A program made the translations under genes and the position numbers. The notes under the pieces are model-generated. The model saw nothing but the letters and a program-made list of their open reading frames with translations, searched no databases and was not told the DNA's origin. Shown piece by piece: positions 38,386 through 51,700 of a DNA stretch of 64,000 bases. The DNA comes from Haliotis asinina (Eukaryota > Mollusca > Gastropoda > Lepetellida > Haliotidae), in NCBI RefSeq assembly GCF_037392515.1, contig NC_090291.1, forward strand, positions 28,010,001 to 28,074,000, in the 5' to 3' direction. How positions within the stretch are numbered: the stretch's first letter is position 1; every line of letters begins with the position of its first letter.

Positions 38386-39479
38386 GTGACACAGCAATGC
38401 ATAAGAAGTGCCTTTTCAAAGGTGTTAGAACTCATGTGAACGCCAAACATACTCCAAGTTCTTAACTTACTGTCAGTGTACCTACATTTCTGGCAAATAT
38501 GACCGACATATTGAAATGGATTCTAACCGTCCAACTGGAAGTTGTTGAATTTGTTGTACATTAAGACATGCATTTTAAAGTTATGGAATAAGCAAGATTT
38601 GTCTGGGTGGAGCCCATTATAATGTACTGTTGCTATGATCTGTTCTAGTGGTTGCTGGTGAAACAGGCTGAACATTAACGTTTGAACCTTTGTAGATCTG
38701 AGTACATTCTTTAGGCATAGTGCTTACTGCAGCTTGTAGATTGATACTTTTGTTCAATCAAAACTTGTTGAAATTGTTCTTTTTTGTTAATTCAAAGTGT
38801 TTTGGTGTAAAACCATTGTTATTTCAAGAATTTCTTTCTTCATAATAACATGAAGTGATATTTATATTTGTAGTACTTAGTGCTAAACTATTTCTAGTGC
38901 CAATTCTCAGTGTACCGTCCATTTTAATATGTAGTATTACATTTATTTAATATATTTTTTAATGAATGTGTAGCTGATGGTATAGTTGTTTGTTATTCCA
39001 ATGTGCCATACATCCTTGTTTTTGTGGTTTTTATTCTAATGGTCGAATCTAAACTTTGCAGATCATTTGATTATTTTCTCAGAATAATTTGAGTTTGATA
39101 TGAATTTAAGAAATTGTCAATTCTATCAGTTCTGTTGGCAGAACATGTTCACTATGTCATACATATTTTCTGAAGAAGGAATTTACTTCTGAATAGTTTT
39201 AACTTTGGAGTTATATTTTTTTCATATGGCTGTTTTGCATATCTCTGTTGATGATTCTCTTGCAAAGATTTTGCTAGTGTACATTTGCGTCAAGAACCAT
39301 TTTTGTCATGCATTTTTGTTCTCTAGTCACGGATCTGTGATGTCTCACATTTGCAACTCTTGAGCATATTGATCACAACAAATGAAACTCATCAACGAAT
39401 TTGTGTCCATGTCTTTCACTACAAAAAGTTGGAAATATCTGACTGCTTAATAGCTAACATGAGCAAACACCCACGAGAC

Positions 39480-39560
39480 ACTTCTGGTGTCCCCTGCCAT
39501 GATATTGCTGGAATATTGCTGAAATTGGCATATAGCCCAACACACTCACTCACTCAGTAG
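39480..39560 (+). repeat. 3' fragment of SINE family B
   Basis: CTTCTGGTGTCCCCTGCCATG, ATATTGCTGGAATATTGCTG, then an ACTC tail. A 5'-truncated copy. Confidence 0.88.
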
Positions 39561-41689
39561 GATATGATAATGAATATCAGGCCACAATACAACTGATGAT
39601 ATGATGCAAAGTGAACCCTTGCCCTCATTGGAAGCTATATTTCAACACGTGTTGTGCCCTGCTAGGAGCGTATCAGTAGCATGACAACATGTGGACATGT
39701 TGAAAAATGGGCCTTATTCCATCTTCACCAAGAAGAACATGACCTCAAGCAAGCCACAATAAGAAAGTTTGGATTCCGTCAAATGCTATTTAGCAGTGGC
39801 TTGAGGACAAATTAATTTCTGTTGGATTAAGATGTTAGAAATTCCGTTGTGGCACAAAATGTGGTGAGGCACTGAAGTATCCTCTCTCCCGGTCAGTGGG
39901 AACTGTTAAATAAAATTGAAAACTACAGATTTCTGAAATCTCAATTGATATTTATTCTGTCCATCAAGAGATGAGGTTGTTGCTTAAATTTTTGCTCTTA
40001 GCTCACAATGTTAATATTGTTTGACCATGTTTTGTACATATGTGTTTGTATATAGGACATGTTGAGTGTCTGTCGTCACCTGTGCCTTCTGTGTCAATCA
40101 GGCTAACATTGTTCATGAAGCAACATACATCTTTCCCTAGTGCATATGGCCTCCTGTTTGTTCAAGGGTAACCATGGTAACATGCTTTGACATTGTCAGT
40201 GGTGTATGCCTCAATGCAAGGTGACGTTGATGGTCTAGATTTTGTCCTCATTGATTTCAATTTCTAATTTATATTTCAACTTTGATGGAGTTTTACGTTC
40301 AGAGTATGGATGATATTATTTACTTTTGGTGAAGCTGTAAATGTGAGAACTCCATGTTTAATTTTTAATGTCACTGGCATTTTGTTTGAATCAGTACATA
40401 TGGTGGCCATATTGCTGTGGGTAGGCGTATAAGGGTAAAACAGGTCTGTGTTGTGCAAGGACAATTCATTGTTTCTACATGAAGAAGTGCTCTCCCTTTT
40501 ATGCATTGTTTGAGAAAACTGCATATTTCAAATGTTGTGAATATCCTGAACTAGACATGTCTTTTGAAAATTGGACTTTGAAATTTAGGAATCAAAATGT
40601 CAGGATGGATGTTAGTTCTCTGTTTAGGTACATTAGAAGCAAGGAGGAACACTTCTTTGTAAACAGTGCCTGTGCATTGTTAACATTATCAATTGTCAAT
40701 CAGATAAAGTCTTCGAACATATTTTCCATAGGTCCTGTTTTGACCATTCTGCACTAGTTATCAATTTACACACTTAAATGGATTTATTGTAGAACAAGCT
40801 GTTTTGTCAAAGGTCTTGCACATAATTGAAACAAATATATATCAAGCAATGTTGTTGCAGAGAGAAAAGTATGTGGGGAATCTGGAACTCTTAAACAGCA
40901 GATTTGGGGTTATGTTCTTGAAAACATTTTGAATAGTGCTATGAAACAAAATGAACTCAGTGGATTGTATTATGTAATGGAAAAATGTATTCTTGACAAA
41001 TAAGCTTATTTTACAAGTGTAGTGATTTGAAAATATTTTGATAATGCCTTGCCGTCCATTCATCAGTTGCTGTAGTTATTTTGTATATGAAAACTCGTAG
41101 ATATTTATAAAGCCATGTGTCTCAGGAGCAATGCACAGAATGCAGAATAACCTAAGGCTCAAAGATTCTAGATTTTCCTCTGTGTAATATTTGTTACGTT
41201 TTGCTCTGTAAAACTTTCCCAGTTATCTAATTGTTGGCATAATATGGTCAAAGAGAAAATGTTCTATCATCTTCAGCCCCTAGGTTTGATCCTATATTTT
41301 TGCATGTTTTCTTTAAACACATGAAAATGAAAAAGCACAGAACCAGAAAATGAAAAAGCATAAGCGTTGCGTATCAAGGATATAGATTATCTTGCCTTAA
41401 TTTTAAAACATTTAAGTGGTTTCATGGGAAAATTGTCACAAATTGGAACTTGATGGGAGAATTTAAGGGATGACTACTTGGGAACACTGTGTTTGTAACT
41501 TTACGCATATTTATCAATGGTTTGATACTTACAGACAATAGGCCCTTCCTGTACTGTGAGGTTAGTCTATGTAGTAGTGCAATGTAGATCCAAATTTTGC
41601 TACGTTCAATTTTGTAAAATGTGTTAAGTTTAATAAAATCTGTATATCCTCTATATATGTCATGTCTTTCCTTGGGGTGGTGGTGGGCT

Positions 41690-41820
41690 ATCCTGTGATC
41701 ACTGACAGGGTAGACCTGGGTTTTATTCCCCACGTGTACAATGTGTGAAACTCACTTCTGATGTCCCCTGCAATGATATTGCTGTAATATTGCATAAAGA
41801 TGTGTAAAACCAAACTCACT
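41690..41820 (+). repeat. SINE family B copy
   Basis: CAGGGTAGACCTGGGTTTTATTCCC, ACAATGTGTGAAACTCACTTC, ATATTGCTGTAATATTGCAT and AAACCAAACTCACT. Confidence 0.82.
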
Positions 41821-41929
41821 TGTGTGTGTGTACCTTCATTCCCAAGATGATACATGCCAGGGCAGTAGTGTCGCCTTCACCCAACTCATTTTGATTTAAC
41901 TGATGAATAATAGGGATCTCTGACAGGGA

Positions 41930-42056
41930 AGTTGTGGCGGTTGAGCGGGTTGGGCAACTGACGGTGTGCTGGCTATTGGGTGCCTGACACCGAGGGTGTG
42001 GGTTCGAGTCCTGGATGGGACTCAACTCAAGAAAGTACTAGAATTAGGACTTTACT
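41930..42056 (+). repeat. tRNA-Leu/Ser-like SINE (family C), copy 1
   Basis: The head TGGCGGTTGAGCGGGTTGGGC resembles a class II tRNA A box; B box GGTTCGAGTCC at 42001-42011 is perfect. The body GGGACTCAACTCAAGAAAGTACTAGAATT is shared with the copy at 63577-63715. It cannot fold as a full tRNA and is shared with a second locus, so I call it a SINE, not a tRNA gene. Confidence 0.75.
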
Positions 42057-42334
42057 AAGAAAGTGTAATCCCAAATGTAACAAGTTCTGACACGGTTGGT
42101 TTACCTTGAATCATTCCCCGTTGACATGTTGACACATGACATTAATACTCATTACTGCCAATCAGTATAAACATAGCATCTGATCGTTGGAACAGTACAC
42201 TGTTTAATAATGTATATAATTTATATACCAATAACACCCAACTTCTTAGTATGCTCATGGTGCTGACATCAGCGCCGAGCACAGTGCATTATTATTACAC
42301 CACATAACCCAAGTTTCCTGTTTGGTTCGAGAAG

Positions 42335-42485
42335 GTTTATAGGTTTATAGTCACATGACTTATCCCAGCGGGTACCTATTTTCTGCTGGGTGAACAGAGG
42401 CAGTTTGAACAGACTCCCTTGCCTGAGAAGAGACCATAAGAGTTTCATTGTGGGGCAGGACTGAAAGTCTTAGAAACTCTCAGGA
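42335..42485 (+). repeat. dispersed repeat of unknown class (copy 2)
   Basis: Aligns with the reverse complement of 13382-13545 (ATAGTCACATGACTTATCCC, CCTATTTTCTGCTGGGTGAAC, GTGGGGCAGGACTGAAAGTC). Confidence 0.7.
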
Positions 42486-42653
42486 GTGAAGCTGCCAAAC
42501 ACTGTCTCTCTGCACTCATCGTTTCTTTGCTTCAACTGATTTGTGTCCTGAGATCTGTGCACAGGACTGCATAATAAAAATAAACGTAGTTTGATGAATT
42601 CGGTCAGGACCAGACCACAGCAACCTATGCTGGTGATAGGTGACCAAAGAAAT

Positions 42654-42846
42654 GGTTGGTTGTTTTTTTATAAACGCCACACTCAGCAACATTTCAGCTA
42701 TATGGTGTCAGTCTTTTAATAATCAAGTCAGGATCAGAAAAATCAACATAATAAACATCAATCAACGCAATTAGGATATGATGACCTGTGTCAGCCAAGT
42801 CAGCAAGCCTGACCACCTGATCCCTCTTATGACAAGCATGGGTTGA
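42654..42846 (-). repeat. SINE family A copy
   Basis: On the minus strand: CATGCTTGTCATAAGAGGGATCAGGTGGTCAGGC, GTTGATTTTTCTGATCCTGAC, and CCATATAGCTGAAATGTTGCTGAGTGTG. Confidence 0.82.
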
Positions 42847-42856
42847 ATGCTAATTC

Positions 42857-44196
42857 TGATCCGAATCTTCATGGGTCAACCAAAGTGATATTGTCAAGGT
42901 CAGTTACTCAGTTGAGAACCCTGATGGTCAGTCACTGCATTGTCTGGGCACACTTAACCATTTTTAAGTCCCCAGCAAAGTGGTGGAAAACCATGCTCAC
43001 TCACTCTGAACCCAGTTATGTGTCATTACTTGGCTCCCATGGATGAACTGTATGAATGTCTATCCTGTGATCCCAACTAGTCCACTGAAATTAGGGTTCA
43101 AGGCTCGTATTTATATCATTTCTAAAGATCTCTGTGCAACTATACACTGTTAGTTGAAGCCATCATGCCATGACTGAAGTTGAGGCAACAGCTTGAGTAG
43201 GGTGTGAGGCTCAGAATCTCCCATGTGTTATTCAGATACTACGTGGCACAAAATGTAAAGGTAAACGATATAAATTAAGGGAGAGAAAAATGTCAGTAAA
43301 TCATTTCCTCTTCACAAATGATAACTATCATTTGCAAAACTGAAGATTTAAAAAACAGATCCTATTCAGCCTGTCAGCCAGCAGATCTGTCAGCTTGTCA
43401 AGGAAGATAGAGTAGCTCCATTTACAAGCAGCTATCTTGGCAGGTGAACGACCTGACTCATCCCTTGGTGAGTTCCCCATTCATCTGAGCACCTCACATC
43501 AGTGCAGCTTGTGCAGCAGGGAACCCAACACTGGTGTCATGTGGCAGAGTATATTATAATGGTGACTTGTGATAACATTTCAGTGAAGTTTATGAAGACA
43601 AAGTAAATGCTCATTTCGTTAGTCCGTCTTTGACACAGTAATCAATATTCAGCTATGTGGGAGAGCGTTAATAGTGATCTACATTGGATTTATTCACACC
43701 TGATTAAATACACTTAATACAGGTTAGGTGGAGATTTGATTGAAAAGATAAGAGACTTAACAGTTCGGGGGGTGGCAGTGGGGTGGGGTTATCATGCCTT
43801 GGATAATATATGTCAAGTAATAAAAAACACTGTTGTTTTACTTTGATCAAAACAATCATTTGTCTGTGTCAACATACCCACGTTTTAAAGAATGGACAAG
43901 AACTAGCTGATACACCTTAACAAACTGAAAAAGTAATTCCTCTGTGATGCAACAAACTATGCCAGATTAAAACAACAAATTTATCCAAATTGTAAATTAC
44001 ATAGAACATATCACAACCATTTATATTCTTGTGAGAAATACACCCAATGTTCAGAGTATCAAAGGCTGAATTTCTAGAACCAAACACAGAAATCCTCCAT
44101 GACAGGCTAGAGGCTTCAAATTACAGTTTTATGAAAGTTATTTTCACCAAAATGTTAAACTACACTTTCCCTTTGCTGTCTGGTTTGTTCTTCAAA
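42857..44196. other. intergenic, no supported gene
   Basis: A very diverged family A-like stretch near 42900-43010, otherwise unique AT-rich sequence. Confidence 0.5.
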
Positions 44197-44197
44197 G

Positions 44198-44290
44198 GTA
44201 CACTCAGCAATATTCCAGCTAGTATGGTGGACCATCTGGATCAGCAATCCAGAGACTGACATCCATAGCATGCAATCAACAAAGTCCTTA
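44198..44290 (-). repeat. fragment of SINE family A
   Basis: ACACTCAGCAATATTCCAGCTA and a degraded GATCAGCAATCCAGAGA, the 3' end of family A in reverse. Confidence 0.65.
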
Positions 44291-44656
44291 AAAATAACCA
44301 ACTGATCCGTCTGGCTCCTTGGGGAAGAGTATTCCCAACAGAGATTCTCCAGGTGAATCCAGTGACATCTTTAATACATTTGGCTGTGGACGTAGATCTG
44401 TTAGATGTAAGAGGCTGGATGATGAGTGATACCTAATTCATAAGGAGATATTAACATTGTGTTTATCAGTTCAACATTACTAGTGCTATGTTAAGGCCAT
44501 GTCATGTGTTTCATCCTTCCAGTATTACCTCAAAAGTGAACTTGGTTTTCTGTATTTCAGGTGTGTCTCCATCTTGAGTTTTATGTTTGTGATGCTGATC
44601 TGATGATCTGAAATATTCGCACTTTGGGTGAAACTCCGGAAACACAGCTGAGTGAA

Positions 44657-46552
<1,896 letters not shown>

Positions 46553-46571
46553 TTATCAGGTTGTTTGGGTG

Positions 46572-47458
46572 AAACCACGAAAACACAGGTATAGTACTGA
46601 GATACCAGGAAACAAAGGCACAACATTAAAATACCTGGAAACACAGGCACACTACTGTACCTGGAAACACAGGCACAGCACTGTCATACCTGGAAACACA
46701 GGTACAGTGCTGACATACCTGGAAACACAGGTACAGTGCTGACATACCACAAAAGGGTGTTCTCATTCCTGGAAAGACAAGTATGGTACTGTCGTACCTG
46801 GAAACACAGGTACAGTTGTCATACCTGGAAATACAGGTACAGCACTGTCATACAGTCTGTGTTTCCAGGTGGTTGTGTTTGTCAGTCAGTGTTCACAGGT
46901 GGTTTGGATGAAACACAGGTATGTTTCTGAGATACCAGGAAACAAAGGTACAGTACTGTCATACCTTGAAGTACAGGAACAGTACTAACATATCAGGAAA
47001 CACAGGTACAGTCCTGACATACTACGAAACACAGACACAGGTACAGTACTGACATACCTGGAAACATAGGCACAATACTGACATATATGGAAACAGGTAC
47101 AGTACTGTCATACCTGGAAACACAGGTATAGTACAGTCATACCTGGAAACACAGGTACAGTACAGTCATACCTGGAAACACAGGTACAGTACAGTCATAC
47201 CTGGAAACACAAGTACAGTACAGTCATACCTGGAAACACGGGTACAGTACAGCCATACCGGGAAACACAGGTACAGTACTGTCATACCTGGCAACACAGG
47301 CACAATACTGACATATATGGAAACACAGGTACAGTACAGTCATACCTGGAAACACAGGCACAATACTGACATATATGGAAACACAGGTACAGTACAGTCA
47401 TACCTGGAAACACAGGTACAGTACAGTCATACCTGGAAACACAGGTACAGTATAGTCA
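46572..47458. repeat. 29-bp satellite array
   Basis: The unit ACCTGGAAACACAGGTACAG then TACAGTCAT recurs at 47112, 47141, 47170 and 47199, with about 29 units in all. Near 46852-46920 it is interrupted by units of the neighbouring array. The complement of its core (TGTTTCCAGGT) matches TGTTCCCAGGT of the 30-bp satellite, so the two arrays share a core in opposite orientation. Confidence 0.93.
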
Positions 47459-48044
47459 TAATCTATACTAATCATTGATTCAATTCTTAATGTTTGATTA
47501 GTTAATGAAGTGTTTATATATGTTTGTATAAACCCTTAGTTGAACACACATTAACTAAGTATGCCTCTGATGAAGGTCTTGTCATTAAACCATCATTAAC
47601 TTTGGGGAATCCCCTAAATATTATCCATGATGTATTGTGGGTAAACACCAATCTATCGTCTGCATGGTGGCTGTCGTCAGAAATCGTAGTAAACTTTTGA
47701 ATGTTGTGAAATACAACTTCTAACAGACCTAGTTCCAGATCTCATTGCAGTGTTTAACAGCAAACTAACTAATCCCATTTCTAATGGCAAAGTAACAGAT
47801 ATGGGATAAAATAACAATCATTGTGAGCAATGATCCAATGAGGTAAGATGATATACAGAGCAAAGTCACCATGACAACCCAATCCGCTCGTAGTCTATCG
47901 TGACCAGCATAAGTTTCTGGGGATTAATCCTAACCTGGATTCCCTACAGGATAATGTTGCAAGCAAAAACAATATAGAAGACCCAGCACTTATGCAAATT
48001 ATGGAAGAACTCACAGATTAATTTGAACTAAATCAACAAAACAC
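47459..48044. other. short intergenic segment downstream of DDX27
   Basis: Unique AT-rich sequence with no supported feature. The 3' ends of PSKH1 and DDX27 face each other across this region and the satellites. Confidence 0.5.
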
Positions 48045-48575
48045 CTTTTATAATACATCTTGTTTATTTTACAACCTATACACTCAAAAATAGATGACAG
48101 ATGGTTTCAGTGTTTCCTGCAAGAGAAAAAAAATCAATCATACTTTCAACGAAAAACAAACCGTTCATTTAGAGACATCCTGAATGTGGCACTCAGTCAC
48201 TACGTTTGAAAGAACCCTTATTATCACCTGGAAACTCAACACAGGCTCTGGATCACTATATGCACACTGTGAAGAAATGACATTCTTTCTAAATCCATAT
48301 TTTCAGGTTGATATAAAAACTTCTCTGTCAACTGGAGATATTTACATAAGCAAGCACTCTATCACAGACAAACAAAACCTGCATTCAGCAATATTTCAAC
48401 TATATGGCTGTGGTCTGTAAATAATTGAGTCTGGACCAGACAATCCAGTGATCAGTAACATAAGCATCGATCTGCGTACTTGGGAAATGATGACATGTGT
48501 CAAGCAAACCTGACCCCCTGATCCTGTTAGTCGCCTCTAACGACAAGTGTGGGTTGTCCGCATGTTCACATCGAG
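48045..48575 (-). other. DDX27: probable DDX27 3' UTR with poly(A) signal
   Basis: On the minus strand an AATAAA (48063-48068) lies about 510 nt after the stop, followed by a GT-rich stretch (GGTGTTTTGTTG), the expected cleavage-site layout. The UTR would include a family A SINE at 48379-48557. Confidence 0.5.
48379..48557 (-). repeat. SINE family A copy next to the DDX27 stop codon
   Basis: On the minus strand: CACTTGTCGTTAGAGGCGAC, GGGGTCAGGTTTGCTTGACAC, GATCACTGGATTGTCTGGTC, and GAAATATTGCTGAATGCAG. It begins only about 20 bp after the stop. Confidence 0.88.
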
Positions 48576-48735
48576 TTAATCAAGTATCATTGTATGATAA
48601 TACCTTTTCTTTGTATTTTGTGATTGCTTCTTGCCCTGTGGCTTCTTTCCCTGTGACTGCTTATTGCTATGTGGACTGACAACCTTCTTCTTCTTCCCCA
48701 CCAGTCCCAAGTCCTTGCGCTCCTGGTAGGATGGC
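48576..48735 (-). CDS. DDX27: DDX27 terminal exon (read-through model)
   Basis: 160 nt, entered in phase 2. Encodes [20 protein letters not shown], then a Lys/Gln/Ser-rich run ([20 protein letters not shown]) and YYHTMILD before TAA at 48578-48576. The start matches vertebrate GPSFEERKQLGL. Vertebrates end with FKSKSRYKRRK, which is absent. A possible donor AAG AAA AG then GTATTA lies at 48603, but I found no later exon with the expected end, so I favour read-through with a diverged C-terminus. Confidence 0.8.
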
Positions 48736-51700
48736 CTGAAACACGGAACACTCAGAGTTAGGGATAGCATCTGGATGTCTGAGACAGTCAGTGTTCCCAG
48801 GTTGTTGTGTGTGACAGTCAGTGTTCCCAGGTTGTTGTGTGTGACAGTCATTGTTCCCAGGTGGTTGTGTGCGACAGTCAATGTTCCCAGGTGGTTGTGT
48901 GACAGTCAGTGTCTGCAGGTGGTTGTATGACAGTCAGTGTCTACAATTGGTTGTGTGTGTGATAGTCAGTGTTCCCAAATGGTTGTGTGTGTGACAGTCA
49001 TAGTTCCCAGATAGTAGTGTGTGATAGTCAGGGTTCCCAGGTTATTGTGTGTGACACTTAGTGTTCCCAGGTGGTTGTGAGTGGCAGTCAGTGTTCTCAG
49101 GTTATTGTGTGTGACAGTGTAATAGTCAGTCAGTCCTATTGAGTTACTTCATAGAATGTTCACCTACCCAGCGCGGAACTTCTTGACGGCAGACTTCCCA
49201 GTACTTGTAAGTTCCATGTCAAAAGATGATTTCTTCTTACTCTTCATTTTGCTTTTGGCTCCTGAAATAAGAGACAGATCCAAAAGATAACATCCAAAAC
49301 CACATCCTTAACAACAGAAATAATAAAGAAATAAATGCTTACTATTTATTGGATTGTCTATCCTATTTTTACCTTGACTTCCTTCATTGTCGTAAAACAT
49401 GCGTATTCTCTTTGGCTTGTTGTTCCTCTTGGAGGCTTTGACTGCAAACATCTGCGACTTGGTGATCTCAAAATCAACACGGTCCTCCGGCTGAAGGAAA
49501 ACAACAGGCCTTTAGGACGTAGTGTCAGCATTAGACTTGTCCAGCCTTGCTGTAATATACTCTTCATACACAACCTTAACAACATCTTAACATTTTCCAG
49601 CAAGACTGTGCAGTCACTCTGTCAGCCTCATAAGGCTGTCTGATTGACAATGTTTCCATTATCTGGCACAATTTGACAAAGTCTGAATGCCTTGTGCTGT
49701 GTTGGTAATCATGTCCAACAAATTTTACAATCACTTTTCTTAAAAATTTTCCTTTGTCAGTTTTGTTTCTCTTCCAAAGAGATTACATTTTTACAATGAC
49801 ATCGAGGTGTTGTCAAATAAAAAATAGCAGTTTTGGAAAACCCAGGCTAAAAATAGTGGCACTGATGCATTGTGATACCTTTTACATTACTAAATTCAGC
49901 TGCTAGTAAAATTTCAGCTTAATAAGGCATCCAGGAGAGATATCATGTATTTAGCTGGAGAGACCATACTAAAGGGACTTACACAGACTCAGCAGCATGT
50001 AGTCATGAGACAAGAACTTACTGTAAGTTTCTTTTTAGTTGGTTTCTTTCCCTTCTTTTGTTTTGAGAAATCTCCCAGTCTAAGTGATTCTGAAAAATGA
50101 GGTTGAGCACTTCTGTATGCATCTTGTATTGTCCTGTCAACTCCTCCAAGCTACAAGAAAGCTCCTCCAAGCTACAGCCCATTAGAGTCACAATCTCCCA
50201 TATGAATTGCACTCTAACTCAAAAACAAATAATCGTAATGGACTCAAACTAACGCTAAAGTCAATAGGAAAAACACACCAACCCTGCAGAATTTTGTGTC
50301 AACAAAATATAAAGTTGTTTAACAAACCATCATTATTTTCATTCGAGACTTGTGACAAGGGTGTAGCAACAGCTCAGGTAACAGCCAGGTAAGCGAGAAG
50401 CACAGGCGATGGTGAATTCATCAATAGGAGATGGTATCAAGTCATCACATCGTGCTTCTGAATCAGACATGGAGTCTCTGAAGTCCGAGTCATCAGAGTG
50501 CACTGGTATGCTAATAGGACATAGTGGTCTGTTGTAAACCACTTTGAAGCCAGTAGTGATGCTCGACAGCATTTTCAACTTTCTAATATGATTTTTTCCA
50601 TGTGTCTTGTGAAATCTTTTGCCACGGATTCATGGACTAGATTTTAAAAGTGTCATCTTAAACATTGTGTTATTCCAGGCAATGTCAGATTTGATAATAC
50701 CCCAAATCAGTTCAATCAGGTTCAAATTGCAATGATAAGGAGGCAAACGTAAGACATCATGTCCTTGTGACTTCAGATACAGGCCAATTTTATACACAGC
50801 TGTTCTTTGGTTGATTTTAATGATTTCATAAAGCTTTGGGTTTTTTTATGTGGAAATGATACATTACGGTCTTCTAACCATGTTATCATATCTGACTTCC
50901 TTCAATTTGTAGTTGGGGTTTTCAAATCAGGATCCTGGACACTATGATATGGAGCATAACCCATGACAATTAAGCTCTTTGATGGCAACGTTGGTACCAG
51001 TTGTTTTTGTACCCATTCCATAATAACCTGTCCACTCATTTTGGTGTGTTAATCTTGGTTGTCTTTGGCTTCAGCCCTAAACACAAGACAACACCCAGGT
51101 AAGAATCCCACACATTTAAAACCTGCATGAGGCACTATGAGTTGCTCTCCTTTGCCTATTGGCAGTCTTCAGTGCTCGTGACCCATTGTGTTTCGTCAGT
51201 GTGGCTTGTGTTCACCCAGGTCTCATCAAGATACAGACTCAAACACCTCTCCCCTCCTTTGACATATATAATTTTTCTCATTCGCACAGTATCTGATCTT
51301 TCACAAAGAACACGTCTCACTACCCCACTAACTTTGGTGTATCGAAATCTGCACTTATGAAGCAATTCCCAAAGCTGGTGCTTTGATACTGAGAGGGAAT
51401 TTGAATTTCTTTTTGCAATATGTATAATGATTTGTGTCTATTCTTTCTATATAAACTTCAGATTGTGTTCTGGACAAGTTTGGTTTTGAAACGAATGAAG
51501 TTTTTCAATTTTGCCCTCCACCTGGATGTTTGAAGATGGAGTTTATTGCTGTTTTAATAATGTTTTCAATTGCTGCTCTGGAACCCCAATAGCTTCAGAT
51601 GTATCTTTAAGAAATTTATCATGTCCATAAAATGGTCAGCCCTGTTGAGTTTCAGACTTGAAAAAGTCGTACACCTTGTAAATTAAAGCTTTAACATCAG

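Larger units (their letters stand above)
36610..41655 (+). other. PSKH1: probable long PSKH1 3' UTR and downstream sequence
   Basis: There is no coding signal after the stop. Candidate poly(A) signals on the plus strand include AATAAA at 39909-39914 and at 41632-41637. The latter is followed by a strongly GT-rich stretch (TTGGGGTGGTGGTGGGC), the better match to a cleavage site. The true end is unknown; SINE fragments lie inside. Confidence 0.4.
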
